In this document: piece after piece, positions 8,063-16,476 of the stretch
Numbering within the stretch: position 1 is the stretch's first letter
How the letters are laid out: every line of letters begins with the position of its first letter
From: Kineosporia sp. R_H_3
GTDB lineage: Bacteria; Actinomycetota; Actinomycetes; Actinomycetales; Kineosporiaceae
Assembly: GCF_002198675.1 (NCBI RefSeq)
Contig: NZ_MWLL01000085.1
Span: 12,231-45,098, forward strand
DNA length: 32,868 nucleotides
Direction: 5' to 3'
The notes under the pieces: generated by a model
The model's database searches: none
What the model saw: only the letters and a program-made list of their open reading frames with translations
Told to the model about the DNA's origin: nothing
Made by a program: the position numbers and the translations under genes

Positions 8063-8731
8063 CTACCCGTCCACGGCGGCGTCGATGCCGAGGAAGCGCC
8101 GGACGGCGGCCGCGCCCTCGACCTCGACGGGCGTCGCCGGGCGTACGAACGCCTCGGGGGTGAGCAGCAGGCCGCGGTTGACGGCGCACTCGCCGGGGCG
8201 GCGCTTCATCCGGACGTCGCCGTTCGGCACGTAGCCGACCTTGCGGCTCACCCCGAGCGACGCCGGGTTGTCGAGGAACGCCGCCGACGTGACCTCCTCG
8301 AATCCGAGGTGGTCGAAGGCGAGGGTGCACATCGCCTGCCGCATCCGGGTGCCGATCCCCTGGCCCTGGAAGCGCCGGCCGAGCCACGACCCGGTCTCGC
8401 CGGTGCGGGTCACGAGGAAGTCCTGCGTGCTGACCCCCTGGATGCCGACGACCTCGCCACCGCGCCGGACGACCAGGTCGATCGACCAGCGGTCGGGCGT
8501 CGTCCGGCCGCGCACCTCCCAGTAGTGGCGCAGGTAGTTCGCCGGGAGCTCGTCGGCCGGGGCGTCGGTCCACGGCATCGAGAACGGCATGCGGTCCTTG
8601 TCGTGGACGCCGTCGAGGACGAGCGCGATCAGCTCCGGCAGGTCGTCGTCGCTCACCGGTCCGAGCTCGAGGTCGCCGAGCCGGACGCGGAGGCCGAAGA
8701 TCGGCCAGAGGGTGACGAGTGCGGGGTCCAT
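8063..8731 (-). CDS. GNAT family N-acetyltransferase
   Basis: A 222-residue acetyltransferase of the RimJ/RimL-like GNAT group. The acetyl-CoA loop is RFQGQGIGTRMRQAM at about residues 139-153, preceded by the beta strand GEVVGIQGVS. The helix and strand with FLDNPASLGVSRKVGYV are also characteristic. Family members acetylate N-termini or small molecules; the substrate is not predictable. TAGCGT (8743 to 8738) ends six bases before the ATG, so the message is probably leaderless. It is monocistronic and convergent with the small gene on its left. Confidence 0.9.
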   Translation of the reverse strand: MDPALVTLWPIFGLRVRLGDLELGPVSDDDLPELIALVLDGVHDKDRMPFSMPWTDAPADELPANYLRHYWEVRGRTTPDRWSIDLVVRRGGEVVGIQGVSTQDFLVTRTGETGSWLGRRFQGQGIGTRMRQAMCTLAFDHLGFEEVTSAAFLDNPASLGVSRKVGYVPNGDVRMKRRPGECAVNRGLLLTPEAFVRPATPVEVEGAAAVRRFLGIDAAVDG

Positions 8732-8805
8732 GGCTTCACGCTAGGAGCCGGTCGGCGTTCTCCCAACCCGGTTTCCGGTTCGGTCTCTCACGACCATGGA
8801 CGCCG

Positions 8806-9414
8806 CTACTCCGGCAGCGCGGTCACGAAGCGCTGCACGGCCAGCAGCGCGCGTTCGTGATTCCGGAAGGAGGTCTGCCAGTCCGCCGCCTCCAGCCCAT
8901 GATCGGCGTCGGGCAGCTCGACGACCGTGCCCGTTCCTCGGAAGCCGCTCAGCCACAGGTCGTCGGCCGTCCCGCCGACGACCAGGTTCGGGCCCGGGTA
9001 GTCGCGGAGCCGGCTCGCCAGCGCCTCGCTCTCGGCGGCCAGCGGATGCAGTCCGGTCGCCCGCAGGACGGGCGTCAACCAGATGGCCGGGTAACGGCGT
9101 TCGGCCGCACGATGCGCGGCCAACGTGCCCAGCGACTTCGCGACGACCAGAACGGGGCCGGCCTCCTTGTGCACGGTCTCGAACTCACGGAGGACACCCT
9201 CGACGACGTCGCGCGGCCGTTCCGGAAGGGAGGGCAACGCCCACCGAGCGTGGAAGACCGTCCAGCCGGCGCCCTGGAGCACGCGGGTCGCCCATGCCAG
9301 CAACGGCATCTCGCAGGTGTAGGCCCGGCCCGGGAGCATCAGGACCGTGCCGCGGCGGGTTGCGCTGGGATGGCGGTCCCAGGCCAGGCTCACTTCACCA
9401 GCGGTCGCCGTCAC
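8806..9414 (-). CDS. Small alpha/beta hydrolase
   Basis: A 202-residue alpha/beta-hydrolase-fold protein without a lid insertion. The nucleophile elbow is VAKSLGT (Ser94). The likely acid is in GGTADDLW and the His in DADHGLE, in the expected order. The early strand GTVLMLPGRAYTC holds the oxyanion-hole region. Substrate unknown. The GTG at 9414 follows AGGGG at a workable distance. A TATCGT box at 9455 to 9450 could be its -10, giving a leader of about 30 bases. It is divergent from the HNH gene. Confidence 0.8.
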   Translation of the reverse strand: MTATAGEVSLAWDRHPSATRRGTVLMLPGRAYTCEMPLLAWATRVLQGAGWTVFHARWALPSLPERPRDVVEGVLREFETVHKEAGPVLVVAKSLGTLAAHRAAERRYPAIWLTPVLRATGLHPLAAESEALASRLRDYPGPNLVVGGTADDLWLSGFRGTGTVVELPDADHGLEAADWQTSFRNHERALLAVQRFVTALPE

Positions 9415-9526
9415 GGGTCTTCACCCCTTGCTTGGTCACCGATCTCAGGACGATACCTCCGCAAGGGCAGGCTCATGGCCGGTCAGGGCGGCCAGCAGAC
9501 ATCCGTTGCAGCAGAACGAGTTTGGT

Positions 9527-9542
9527 TCGAACTGATGTTCGA
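9527..9542 (+). promoter_or_regulatory. LexA (SOS) box
   Basis: TCGAAC-TGAT-GTTCGA is a perfect inverted repeat and matches the Gram-positive/actinobacterial SOS box consensus, CGAAC-N4-GTTCG, in full. It overlaps the -35 region of the HNH gene promoter, the right place for repression by LexA. Confidence 0.85.
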
Positions 9543-9567
9543 CATAGGGTGTTGTCTTCGGTAGGAT
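9539..9567 (+). promoter_or_regulatory. Promoter of the HNH gene
   Basis: TCGACA (9539-9544) and TAGGAT (9562-9567) are separated by exactly 17 bases. The -10 ends six bases before the ATG at 9574, so the message should be leaderless. The -35 shares four bases with the LexA box. Confidence 0.7.
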
Positions 9568-9573
9568 CGGATC

Positions 9574-11421
9574 ATGACTCAGGGGCTCCCGAGACCGTCG
9601 GACGATGCGGACAGGCTGGGCGACGACGACCTGCCGCCCGACCCGCTCGATGGCGAGATCCGCCTGACGGCAGTCGATCTCACGGACTGCCCGGGCGGCG
9701 AGGAGGACCTGCAGCGCGCGCTCGCTGACGTGCACGCGGGGCGGTTGGTCGACGAGTGGTGGGCGGATCCTGTTGCGGCGCAGCGGGACTGGGACGCCGA
9801 GCTGGCGGCACTCTACGATCTGGTGGCTGCTGACGCCCGGCGGGACGCGCTGGCGCGGCGGGCGGTGCTCGACGGTGCACCCGGGGTCGGGGCGTTGCGT
9901 GCGGCGGTGCAGGTCCTCGGTGGGGCCGCGGCCTGGACGCCGGAGCAGGCCGGGACGGTGGGGTTCGTCGACGAGCTGCAGGACGGCGCGATCTCGGCGT
10001 TCGCGGCCGCGCGGCGGGTCGCGAACCACGCGCTCGCGCTCGAGGTCGCCGCGGCCGCGCAGGTCGTCACCGCGTGGGCGGGGCGGACCCCGTCACTGCC
10101 GCGCCGGACCCGGTCCGGGCGGCTGCTCATGGACGACCAGGACGTCCTGGTCGACAGCGCGGTCGCCACCGAGCTCGCCGCCGCCGCCGGGATCACCGTC
10201 GGGATGGCCGCGTCCCGGATCGAGGCCGCGGCCGTGCTCGTCATCGACAAGAAGCTGCCGCTCACGGCGCAGGCCCTGGAGCAGGGCCGGCTCGACTGGG
10301 CCAGGCTGCGGCTGGTCCTGTCCCGCACCCGGGACCTGACCGCCGAGAACGCGCAGACGGTCGAGGCGATGCTGTACGCGACCCGCGGTGTCCTGGACGG
10401 CGGCATCCGCCGGTTCGAGAACGCCCTCACCGCCGCGATCCTGGCGGTCGACGCCGACGCCGAGGCCAAGCGACGCACGAGGAACCGCAAGGGGCGCCGG
10501 GTGAGCATCCAGACCACCGACGACGGTGGCGCCCTGTTCACCGCCGTGGGCCCCGGCGAGGCGATCACGGCCGCGTACAACGGGTTGGACGCCGCTGCCC
10601 GGTACCTGCGGGCCAACGGTGACTCACGCACCCTGGACCAGCTCCGCCATGACCTGTTCGTCACCGGCTGCACCAGCGGCTACCTGCCCGTCCCCGCCGA
10701 CACCCTCCCGATCCCCGCCGGCTGCATCCGCACCGGCACCACCACGTCGACACCGACCACGACACCCGCCGTGGCACCTGACACGGGCGGCAACCCGATC
10801 GACGGCACCCAAGAACCGTCGGCGCCGCAGTGGTTCACCACCACCTGGCCCGACGTCCGGGTCACCGTCAACGTCACCGTGTCCGCCGAGACCCTGATGG
10901 GTCTCATCGACGCCCCCGGAACCCTGCAGGGCTACGGCCCGATCCCCGCCGACGCGATCCGCGACCTCGTCACCAACGGCGTCTTCCGCTGCCTCGTGGT
11001 CGACGGGCAGCACGGCACCGTCCTCGGCGTCGGCAAGAACACCTTCACCCCCGGCTACATCGCCAGTGACCGGTTGAAACTCCTGGTCGAGCACGCACAC
11101 CCCACGTGCAGCACACCCTGGTGCAGCAAGGCCGCCTGGCGATGCGACGCGGACCACCAGAAGCCCTTCGCAGACGGCGGACCCACATGCGAGTGCAACG
11201 TGCGTCCGCTCTGCCGCACCTGCCACCGGCTCAAGACCGCCGGGCTGCTCGTCCCAGAGCAACGCAACCGTCCCGGTGACCCGCCCGGCACGACGACCTG
11301 GACCACCCGCACCGGACGCGCCTACACCGCACTCCCCCACGCCCCGCTGGCAACACCGCGAGCAGACGGATCGAGGCAGCCTGTCGCTGGTGCCGCGTAC
11401 GAAGAGCCGCCACCGTTCTAG
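9574..11421 (+). CDS. DUF222 / HNH endonuclease domain protein (13E12 repeat family)
   Basis: A 615-residue protein of the family that joins an N-terminal DUF222 region to a C-terminal HNH nuclease. DUF222 covers roughly residues 95-330, mostly helical with LDWARLRLVLSRTRDLTAEN. A Thr/Pro-rich linker occupies about 385-415. The HNH motif is in the last quarter: paired cysteines in CSTPWCSKAAWRCDADHQKP, then ECNVRPLCRTCHRLKT. The family is multi-copy and mobile-looking in actinobacteria; its function is not settled. A LexA box over the promoter implies induction by DNA damage. The gene stands alone, flanked by about 160 and 270 bases of non-coding DNA. Confidence 0.9.
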   Translation: MTQGLPRPSDDADRLGDDDLPPDPLDGEIRLTAVDLTDCPGGEEDLQRALADVHAGRLVDEWWADPVAAQRDWDAELAALYDLVAADARRDALARRAVLDGAPGVGALRAAVQVLGGAAAWTPEQAGTVGFVDELQDGAISAFAAARRVANHALALEVAAAAQVVTAWAGRTPSLPRRTRSGRLLMDDQDVLVDSAVATELAAAAGITVGMAASRIEAAAVLVIDKKLPLTAQALEQGRLDWARLRLVLSRTRDLTAENAQTVEAMLYATRGVLDGGIRRFENALTAAILAVDADAEAKRRTRNRKGRRVSIQTTDDGGALFTAVGPGEAITAAYNGLDAAARYLRANGDSRTLDQLRHDLFVTGCTSGYLPVPADTLPIPAGCIRTGTTTSTPTTTPAVAPDTGGNPIDGTQEPSAPQWFTTTWPDVRVTVNVTVSAETLMGLIDAPGTLQGYGPIPADAIRDLVTNGVFRCLVVDGQHGTVLGVGKNTFTPGYIASDRLKLLVEHAHPTCSTPWCSKAAWRCDADHQKPFADGGPTCECNVRPLCRTCHRLKTAGLLVPEQRNRPGDPPGTTTWTTRTGRAYTALPHAPLATPRADGSRQPVAGAAYEEPPPF

Positions 11422-11692
11422 CGCCCCGCATGAGACGTCAACCCCTGAGAAGGCCCGCTCGGCTGCCGGCCCGAGAGGTTTGTGAGTGCCTGGCGCGGGC
11501 CCCTTGACGTGCGGCTGACGGGCCAGGCGGTCAGGAACAGCACCAGCGGCTCCGGGGGCCCGGCACCACCGTCGCGATCTGCATCGCCGGCCGAACCAGC
11601 GGAGCGTTGGCGCGCATCGACCGTCTCGATCTCCCCTGAGGCGTCGACTCCGCGGAGGGCTGACACCTCGAGGACGTCCGCAGGGAGCCGCC
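11422..11692. other. Non-coding stretch after the HNH gene
   Basis: About 270 bases between the HNH stop and the VOC gene stop. No reading frame here has convincing protein character. I see no strong terminator hairpin, tRNA or repeat. CCTGGC and GCCAGG near 11490-11525 could pair weakly. Confidence 0.5.
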
Positions 11693-12355
11693 CTACGGCG
11701 TGAACGCGCAGAACTCGTTGCCCTCCGGGTCCGCGAGCACGGTCCAGCCGATCTCGTCGTCCGGCTCCCGCAGCACCGTCGCACCGCGCGCGACGAGCGC
11801 CGGGACGTCCTCGCACCACACGTCCCAGTGCCGGCGGTTCTTCGCCGTCTTCGGCTCGGCCACCGCGACGAACTTCATGACGTCGAACGGGGCGCCGGGC
11901 AGCGGGAGCCACCGGGGCAGCCCGTCCGGGCCGATCCGCGGCGTGGCGCCGAAGGCCTCCGCCCACCAGCGGGCGATCTCGACCGGCCGCCGAGCGTCGA
12001 CGACGAGCCCCGTCACCTCCGTCGCCGGGAAGAGGCAGAACTCGCCGCCCTCCGGGTCGGCGACGACGGTCCAGCCACCGCGGTCGGCGACGTGCCGGCC
12101 GCCGAGCCGCTCGACGGTCCGGCGCAGTGCGGCCACGTCGCCCGTGAGGTCGAGGTGCACGCGGTCCTTCACGGTGCGGCGCTCCGGCACCCGGTCCACC
12201 CAGATCCGCTCGGCGTCCGACGAGCCGTCGACGCGCACGTCGCCGTCCTCGTCGCGGGTCACGACACGCCCGAGCAGCCCGGCCCAGAACCGGCCGGTCC
12301 CGGCGGGGTCGGTCGTGTCGGTGACGAGGTCCTTCCAGCGCACGAGAGCACCCAT
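11693..12355 (-). CDS. VOC family protein with two glyoxalase-like domains
   Basis: A 220-residue protein made of two vicinal-oxygen-chelate (glyoxalase/bleomycin-resistance) modules. The first ends in GGWTVVADPEGGEFCLF and the second in IGWTVLADPEGNEFCAF, the DPEGNEF-type strand that usually carries a metal-ligand Glu. The ATG at 12355 is preceded six bases upstream by CATAGT (12367 to 12362), suggesting a leaderless message. Substrate is unknown; family roles include glyoxalase, dioxygenase and drug binding. It is divergent from the potassium channel gene. Confidence 0.88.
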   Translation of the reverse strand: MGALVRWKDLVTDTTDPAGTGRFWAGLLGRVVTRDEDGDVRVDGSSDAERIWVDRVPERRTVKDRVHLDLTGDVAALRRTVERLGGRHVADRGGWTVVADPEGGEFCLFPATEVTGLVVDARRPVEIARWWAEAFGATPRIGPDGLPRWLPLPGAPFDVMKFVAVAEPKTAKNRRHWDVWCEDVPALVARGATVLREPDDEIGWTVLADPEGNEFCAFTP

Positions 12356-12457
12356 ACGTCGACTATGCCCGTTCCCGCGGGGTCGACACCCGGTCCGTCG
12401 ACCGGCAGAGGTCGTAGATCCCTCACGGTCGGTCCGCCGGACGCCGACAATGCCAGC

Positions 12458-13279
12458 GTGGGACGGGCCCGCGCGGGAGAGTCCCGCATCAAGCAGCAGC
12501 AGCCGTGGACGCAGCACCTGCTGCGCTGGGGTGCGCTCGTCTCCGTCTTCACCACGGCCGTGGTCCTCACCGGCGGCACCCTGGTCTGGCTGGCCGAGCG
12601 GCACGCCTCCGGCGCCAACCTGCGGCACTGGGGCGACGCCGCCTGGTGGGCGGTGACGACCCTGACGACCGTCGGGTACGGCGAGCACTACCCGGTGACC
12701 CTGCTCGGGCGGCTCGTCGCGGTCTGCATCATGGCCGCCGGGGTCGCGATCATCGGTGCCGTCGCGGCGATCGTCGCGTACGCGTTCGCCGGCCGGCTCG
12801 CGACCCGGCTCGAGGAGGCCGTCCGGCAGGTCGAGCACCAGGTCGAGCACGTCGGCGAGGAGGTCGAGGAGGTCGAGGCCGAGGTGAGCGGACGGCGCCC
12901 CGGCCCGCACCGCGGCGCGCTCCAGGAGATCGTCGTCGGCGTCGCCGATGCCGACACGGCCGACTCCCTCACCTGGCTGCTCGCGCGTCTGGGCTGGCAC
13001 CCTGCGGCCGGGGACGACGGCATCGGCTGGCGCGCCGGCGCCGTCCTCCTGCGGATCGCCGTCCGCCCGTGGGACGCCCCCGTCGGCATCCAGGGCCGGC
13101 TCACCTTCGGGGCCGGCTCCCCCGAACGCCTCGCCCGGATCACCCGCGAGTCGGGCCGCCACGGCTTCCACGCCGTCCACGTCGTCGTCGCCCCCGACGG
13201 TTCGCTGCCGGCCGGCCACACCGGCCCCGTGACGCTGCGCACGCACGCCGGCTTCGAGGTCGTCCTGACGACGTCCTGA
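12458..13279 (+). CDS. Two-TM potassium channel with a non-RCK C-terminal domain
   Basis: A 273-residue ion channel of the KcsA/Ion_trans_2 type. TM1 spans about 22-46, the pore helix and selectivity filter TTVGYGEHYP about 66-79, and TM2 about 83-110. A strongly heptad-patterned acidic coiled coil (about 113-144, VEHQVEHVGEEVEEVEAEV) probably holds the tetramer together. Residues 152-273 are a soluble domain with no GxGxxG nucleotide motif, so it is not a standard RCK/TrkA-N domain. Its strand/helix order recalls a VOC module. GACAAT (12446-12451) ends six bases before the GTG start, fitting leaderless expression. ldh follows after 30 bases with its own -10. Confidence 0.88.
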   Translation: MGRARAGESRIKQQQPWTQHLLRWGALVSVFTTAVVLTGGTLVWLAERHASGANLRHWGDAAWWAVTTLTTVGYGEHYPVTLLGRLVAVCIMAAGVAIIGAVAAIVAYAFAGRLATRLEEAVRQVEHQVEHVGEEVEEVEAEVSGRRPGPHRGALQEIVVGVADADTADSLTWLLARLGWHPAAGDDGIGWRAGAVLLRIAVRPWDAPVGIQGRLTFGAGSPERLARITRESGRHGFHAVHVVVAPDGSLPAGHTGPVTLRTHAGFEVVLTTS

Positions 13280-13309
13280 CGGCGGCCCGGCGCCCCGTAG
13301 GGTCGACGT

Positions 13310-14245
13310 GTGACGAAAGTAGCCATCATCGGGGCGGGCGCCGTCGGCGCCGCCATCGCGTACGCGGCGCAGATCCGGGGCGTCTGCCGGCAGCTCGCAC
13401 TGTACGACCTGAACCCGCAGAAGGTCCGTGCCGAGGTGCTCGACCTCAACCACGGCATGCAGTTCACGCCGATGGCGCAGATCACCGGCGGCGACGACCT
13501 CGAGGTCTGCCGCGACGCCGACGTCGTCGTCATCACCGCGGGTGCCAAGCAGCACCCGGGGCAGACCCGGCTGGACCTGGCGGCCGCGAACGTCGAGATG
13601 TGCCGCACGCTCGTCCCGCGCCTCGTCGACCTCGCCCCGGCCGCGCACCTGCTCGTCGTGACGAACCCGGTGGACGTCGTGACGATGGCCGCGCTGAAGT
13701 TCTCCGGCCTCCCGGCGAACCGGGTCTTCGGCTCGGGCACGGTGCTCGACTCGTCCCGGCTGCGGTTCCTCATCGCGCAGCACACCGGCGTCGCCGTCCA
13801 GAACGTCCACGCGTACATCGCCGGCGAGCACGGCGACTCCGAGGTCCCGCTGTGGTCGACCGCGACGATCGGCGGCATCCCGGTCACCGACTGGGACGGC
13901 GCGAACGGCCGCCTCGACGCCGCGACCCGGACGGCGATCCACGAGCGGGTCGTCGGCGCCGCCTACGAGATCATCGCGGGCAAGGGCGCGACGAGCCTGG
14001 CGATCGGGCTGGCCGTCTCCCGCATCCTCGAGGCCGTCCTCAAGGACGAGAACCGGGTGCTCCCGGTGAGCTCGATGCTCGACGACGTGCACGGGATCGG
14101 CGGGGTCTGCCTCTCGATGCCGTCGGTCGTGGGGCGCGACGGCGTCGAGGCCGTGCTCCCCACGCCGCTCGGCGCGGGCGAGAGCGACGCGCTCCACGCC
14201 TCGGCGGGGGCGGTCGCGGCGGTGGCCAAGGATCTGGGACTGTAG
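13310..14245 (+). CDS. ldh: L-lactate dehydrogenase
   Basis: NAD-dependent L-lactate dehydrogenase, 311 residues, interconverting pyruvate and lactate. The NAD fold opens with [17 protein letters not shown]. The specificity loop has Gln in [14 protein letters not shown] (LDH-type rather than the Arg of malate dehydrogenase). [10 protein letters not shown] and [12 protein letters not shown] follow, and the catalytic His is in [19 protein letters not shown] box at 13298-13303 ends six bases before the GTG start, so it is probably leaderless. ppgK begins four bases after its stop, so the two are probably co-transcribed, linking glucose phosphorylation to fermentation. Confidence 0.95.
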   Translation: MTKVAIIGAGAVGAAIAYAAQIRGVCRQLALYDLNPQKVRAEVLDLNHGMQFTPMAQITGGDDLEVCRDADVVVITAGAKQHPGQTRLDLAAANVEMCRTLVPRLVDLAPAAHLLVVTNPVDVVTMAALKFSGLPANRVFGSGTVLDSSRLRFLIAQHTGVAVQNVHAYIAGEHGDSEVPLWSTATIGGIPVTDWDGANGRLDAATRTAIHERVVGAAYEIIAGKGATSLAIGLAVSRILEAVLKDENRVLPVSSMLDDVHGIGGVCLSMPSVVGRDGVEAVLPTPLGAGESDALHASAGAVAAVAKDLGL

Positions 14246-14249
14246 GCCC

Positions 14250-15017
14250 ATGGCACGCGTGACACGTGGGATCGGGTTCGGCATCGACATCGGCGGGAGC
14301 GGCATCAAGGGCGCTCCGGTCGACCTCGCGGCGGGGGCCTTCAACGCCGAGCGGCTGCGGATCCCCACCCCCTCCCCGTCCACCCCGGAGGCGGTCGCCG
14401 AGGTCGTCGGCCAGATCGTGTCCTCGTTCGGCCGTGCGTCGGGCACCCGGCCGATCGGCGTGACCTTCCCGGCGGTCATCCAGCACGGCGTCGCGCGCAC
14501 GGCCGCGAACGTCGACAAGGCCTGGGTCGACACCGACGTCGACGCGCTCATGACGGCCAAGCTCGGTCGCGCCGTCCACGTCATCAACGACGCGGACGCC
14601 GCGGGCCTGGCCGAGGCGCGCTACGGCGCCGCCAAGGGGGTCAAGGGCGTGGTCTTCCTCGCGACCCTCGGCACCGGCATCGGCAGCGCCCTCATCGTCG
14701 ACGGCCAGCTCGTCCCCAACACCGAGCTCGGGCACCTGGAGATCGACGGCAAGGACGCCGAGTCCCGCGCCGCGGACAGTGTCCGGGACGCCGAGGACCT
14801 CACCTGGGAGCAGTGGGCCAAGCGGCTCCAGAAGTACTTCTCGACGGTGGAGAACCTCTTCTGGCCCGACCTCATCGTCGTCGGCGGCGGCGTGAGCAAG
14901 AAGAGCGCGAAGTTCCTCCCGCTCCTCAAGCTCCGGGCCCCGATCGTGCCCGCCGGGCTGCTCAACGACGGCGGGATCGTCGGCGCGGCCGTCGCCGCCG
15001 CCGAGCTCGGCAGCTGA
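14250..15017 (+). CDS. ppgK: Polyphosphate glucokinase
   Basis: A 255-residue ROK-type kinase that phosphorylates glucose, using polyphosphate (and usually ATP) as donor, typical of actinobacteria. The phosphate loop is [17 protein letters not shown] near residues 9-25. Family marks include [39 protein letters not shown] and the PpgK-specific [19 protein letters not shown]. The start is four bases after the ldh stop. It converges with the metallo-beta-lactamase gene 35 bases away. Confidence 0.96.
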   Translation: MARVTRGIGFGIDIGGSGIKGAPVDLAAGAFNAERLRIPTPSPSTPEAVAEVVGQIVSSFGRASGTRPIGVTFPAVIQHGVARTAANVDKAWVDTDVDALMTAKLGRAVHVINDADAAGLAEARYGAAKGVKGVVFLATLGTGIGSALIVDGQLVPNTELGHLEIDGKDAESRAADSVRDAEDLTWEQWAKRLQKYFSTVENLFWPDLIVVGGGVSKKSAKFLPLLKLRAPIVPAGLLNDGGIVGAAVAAAELGS

Positions 15018-15051
15018 CCCGCGGCCGCTGACCGCGACGGGTGCGCCGGCG

Positions 15052-16476
15052 TCAGCCGACGAGCACCCGCTCCCCCGGCCGCGGCACGACGGCGCACCAC
15101 CCGAGCTCGGCGCGCACCCGCGCGGCGAGCGTGGCGGCGGCGTCCGGCTCGCCGTGGACGAGGTAGCACACCTCGGGCTCGCGCGGCGAGGACCGCAGCC
15201 AGGCGAGGATGTCGTCGGCGTCCGCGTGCACGGAGAACTCGTCGAGCGCGACGACCTCGGCCCGGACCGGCACGTACTTGCCGTGGATCTTCACCTCGGT
15301 GGCGCCCTCGACGAGCGCCCGCCCCCGGGTGCCGACGGCCTGGTAGCCGACGAGGAGCACCGTGTTGCGGCGGTCCGGCAGCAGGTGCGCGAGGTGGTGG
15401 ACGACCCGCCCGCCGGACGCCATCCCGGACGCCGACAGGATGATGCACGGGCTGCCGGGGCTGTTGAGGCGCATCGACTCCTCGGCGCTGCGGGCCTCCC
15501 TCAGGTCGCCGGTCTCGAACGGGTCGAAGCCCGCGTGCACGTCCGCCACCGGCCCGGGCCGCAGCCCGCCGGCCCCGGCGGACAGCGCCTGCCGGTAGAC
15601 CCGCAGCGCGGCGAGGGCCATCGGGCTGTCGAGGTACACCGGCAGGGTCGGGACGGCGCCCGAGCGCATGAGGTCGGCCAGGGCGAGCAGGACGACCTCG
15701 GTCCGGTCGACGGCGAACGCCGGGACGACGAGCACCCCGTCGCGGGCCGCGGTGCGCCGGACGGCGTCCGCAAGGGCGGCCGTCGAGGGCTCCGGGTGCC
15801 GGCGGTCGCCGTACGTCGACTCGACGACGAGCGCGTCCGCGGCCGGCGGCGGGCCGGGCGGCAGGAGCAGCGGGTGCCCCGGGCGGCCGAGGTCGCCGGA
15901 GAACGCGACGACGGCCGGGCCCGGCCGCCGGTCGGCGGGACCGCACTCGACCCGGACGACGGGCATCGCCGAGCCGAGGATGTGCCCCGCCGGCGGCAGC
16001 TCGACGACGACCCCCGGGACGGCCTCGACGGGGTGGTCCTCCGGGACGACCTCGAGCAGCGCGATCGCCTTCTCGGCGTCCGCCTCGTCGTACAGCGGCT
16101 GCGGGGCGCTGTGCCGGGACCAGCCGCCGACGCGGGCGTCCCGTGCCTCCTCCTCGGCGAGCTTCGCGCTGTCGCGCAGCACGATCGCCGCGAGCTCGGC
16201 GGTGCCCGCGGTGCAGAGCACCCGCCCGTCGAAGCCCTGCCGGACCAGCGCCGGCAGGTAGCCGCAGTGGTCGAGGTGGGCGTGGCTGAGGACGACCGCG
16301 TCGATCCCTGCCGGCGCGACGGGCAGCGGTGCCCAGTTCTGCCGGCGCAGCTCGCGGGTGCCCTGGAAGAGCCCGCAGTCGACGAGCAGCCGGTGGCCGC
16401 CGTGGACGAGGAGCGTCTTGCTCCCGGTCACCGTGCCGGCGCCGCCGAGGAAGGTCATGGACGTGGGAGCGGTCAT
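15052..16476 (-). CDS. Beta-CASP metallo-beta-lactamase fold ribonuclease-like protein
   Basis: A 474-residue protein of the CPSF73/beta-CASP family of zinc-dependent RNA-processing nucleases. The metal-binding motif HAHLDH is at 65-70. Further motifs are the later His in PAGHILGSAM, the Asp of AFSGDLGRPG, VVESTYGDR, the beta-CASP helix region with VPAFAVDRTE, SASGMASGGRVVHHL and the C-terminal EFSVHADADD. It lacks the long C-terminal domain of RNase J. The ATG at 16476 follows GGAGGTG; an internal ATG at 16458 is less likely. It overlaps the P-type ATPase stop by four bases (ATGA), so the two are coupled. The RNA target is unknown. Confidence 0.9.
   Translation of the reverse strand: MTAPTSMTFLGGAGTVTGSKTLLVHGGHRLLVDCGLFQGTRELRRQNWAPLPVAPAGIDAVVLSHAHLDHCGYLPALVRQGFDGRVLCTAGTAELAAIVLRDSAKLAEEEARDARVGGWSRHSAPQPLYDEADAEKAIALLEVVPEDHPVEAVPGVVVELPPAGHILGSAMPVVRVECGPADRRPGPAVVAFSGDLGRPGHPLLLPPGPPPAADALVVESTYGDRRHPEPSTAALADAVRRTAARDGVLVVPAFAVDRTEVVLLALADLMRSGAVPTLPVYLDSPMALAALRVYRQALSAGAGGLRPGPVADVHAGFDPFETGDLREARSAEESMRLNSPGSPCIILSASGMASGGRVVHHLAHLLPDRRNTVLLVGYQAVGTRGRALVEGATEVKIHGKYVPVRAEVVALDEFSVHADADDILAWLRSSPREPEVCYLVHGEPDAAATLAARVRAELGWCAVVPRPGERVLVG

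Noticed and set aside
11482-11703. 73-residue plus-strand open frame after the HNH gene.
   Set aside because: Ser/Ala/Pro/Arg-rich without structure or ribosome binding site; it overlaps the end of the VOC gene.
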